Of a DNA stretch of 58,000 nucleotides, positions 57,060 to 58,000 are shown piece after piece. How positions within the stretch are numbered: the first letter of the stretch is position 1; each line of letters begins with the position of its first letter. The translations under genes were made by a program, and so were the position numbers. The notes under the pieces were generated by a model that had not been told where the DNA came from, did no database searches, and saw nothing but the letters and a program-made list of their open reading frames with translations. The stretch spans positions 26,604,469 through 26,662,468 of the forward strand of contig CM043942.1 of the NCBI GenBank assembly GCA_014529385.2, written 5' to 3'. This stretch comes from Adiantum capillus-veneris (lineage: Eukaryota; Streptophyta; Polypodiopsida; Polypodiales; Pteridaceae).

Positions 57060-57960
57060 TCAGTGAGAGAAAACTGATGCTGCTACAGAAGCCAGACAAA
57101 CAATCTTCGAGGCCAATTGGATGTGGAGTAATCTGCATCTGATCGACCTTGCAATAAATGAGTCTGCATAACATGTCTCACCTATGCCCAAGATGTCCGT
57201 GCAGTCCTTTGACCCACATCCTCTGCCCAAAAGTCTCACGAGTATAAACATAGCAGGGGGAGCTGCACATCTGCAAAAACGTGGATAATAATGTGTGTGC
57301 GGCTTGTGGCATCGGGCAAAGTCACTGTGAACTTGGCCAACGGCCACAAAGTCTGCACCAAACCTGTGATCCCGAGGTCCCCCGTGTGGTGAGAGAACTC
57401 ATGGGCTTGAGTCTGGAGCCAACCAAGTGATGAATCCAAGGTCGGTCTCTACCACAAAGTGGAGAATAGTATCCCATTGCAGAGTCTAGAACAGTTGTAC
57501 CACGTGCTGTAAAAAACATGACATAAACTTGAAAGCAAGCCGTCTTTGAGTGAGCATGGGGGTTCTCGAAGCAACCGAACGAAGGTGTAGCTGAAGAGAT
57601 CCCACCGTCTGTTGATGTCAAAGCCCCAAAGGTTGTCTCAACCAAGAGGGGAGGTCGAAGGGAGGGCTGCCTCTTGTGAACCAGCCTTCCTAAGGAGCGT
57701 CGTGCAACAGGAGTCTGCTCAGAACCAGCAGTTAGGGGAGGAGGGGGGTGGGAGGGGTGGGGTGGATCCTCCTGCACAAAAGAGGGGGAAGGATTTGAGG
57801 CGGACTCGTGCTGCAGAAGTTCGAAGCGGTTTCCCGTAGGAACCCACGTTGAACTCGAGTAGGACCCACCCCGGCGAGGGGCCTGGTCCTGTCGACGACG
57901 GCCCCTGATCTGGTGTTATTCCTCCTCAGTCTGTTTGGTTGCCATCTCTAGAGACTCAAA
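57060..57960 (-). pseudogene. LINE W ORF1 remnant
   Basis: Minus-strand frames: SSTWVPTGNRFELLQHESAS leading into the Pro-rich QEDPPHPSHPPPPLTAGSEQ (57,777 leftward), and 57,060-57,347 (HYYPRFCRCAAPPAMFILVR). It lies where ORF1 is expected, directly before the endonuclease. The RNA-binding fold is not clearly recognisable, so the assignment rests on position. Confidence 0.5.
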
Positions 57961-58000
57961 CTCTATCTAGTAGTAGCCTCTCTCGAGAATTTGCACATCA

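Larger units (their letters stand above)
55132..58000 (-). mobile_element. L1-type LINE (family W), minus strand, cut by window edge
   Basis: The 3' poly(A) appears as a T run at 55,132-55,142. Reading leftward on the minus strand from the window edge: ORF1-like Pro-rich sequence (from about 57,960), endonuclease start at 57,055 and RT to about 55,260. Distinct from LINEs X-Z in tail type and RT sequence. The RT is internally deleted. Confidence 0.8.

Overview
The window is plant nuclear DNA: one host gene spread over a dense, nested bed of decayed transposable elements. The only cellular gene I can support is a C2/EF-hand phosphatidylserine decarboxylase (Arabidopsis PSD2/PSD3 type). Ten of its internal exons lie on the + strand between 18,780 and 54,917. 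All have GT-AG borders and their phases fit, giving 265 codons without a stop. They encode the end of a C2 domain, two canonical EF-hands, the Cys-rich linker and the start of the decarboxylase region. The first exon(s) and the catalytic C-terminal exons are outside the window or not recognisable. Plant origin follows from this protein, chromovirus-type Ty3/gypsy elements, a Copia remnant, tRNA-iMet primer-binding sites and L1-type LINEs. A Penelope-like reverse transcriptase remnant and the size of the introns suggest a large non-angiosperm genome (fern, lycophyte or gymnosperm). The taxonomic part is inference.

Layout. 1-18,440 is a pile of Ty3/gypsy elements. A + strand chromovirus (gypsy-1, 1,189 to about 12,000) has a solo LTR nested in its 5' LTR and a 3.2-kb non-autonomous LTR element nested in its RT. 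Next come a tandemly duplicated fragment of a minus-strand gypsy family (12,000-13,350) with its LTR, then a second, internally deleted + strand chromovirus (gypsy-2, about 14,030 to 18,060). 18,780-18,990 holds two PSD exons. The following intron (18,991-32,908, 13.9 kb) contains LTRs, a minus-strand gypsy gag-protease region broken by a hAT-like element, a Penelope-like RT remnant and a second minus-strand gypsy gag. 32,909-34,856 holds six PSD exons. The next intron (34,857-54,496, 19.6 kb) contains three minus-strand LINE copies, a chromovirus 3' end plus LTR, a small TRIM-like LTR element, a minus-strand gypsy gag-pol and a Copia integrase scrap. 54,497-54,917 holds two further PSD exons, followed by another L1-type LINE that runs to the right edge.

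No transposon open frame looks fully intact. The least damaged is the 533-codon RT/zinc-finger frame of LINE X. The most interesting structural signals are a LINE group whose 3' ends carry a conserved hairpin followed by (CT)n instead of poly(A), which would explain several long GA/CT tracts, and the reconstruction of the PSD gene across two TE-filled giant introns. I saw no tRNA, rRNA, CRISPR array or bacterial-type operon.
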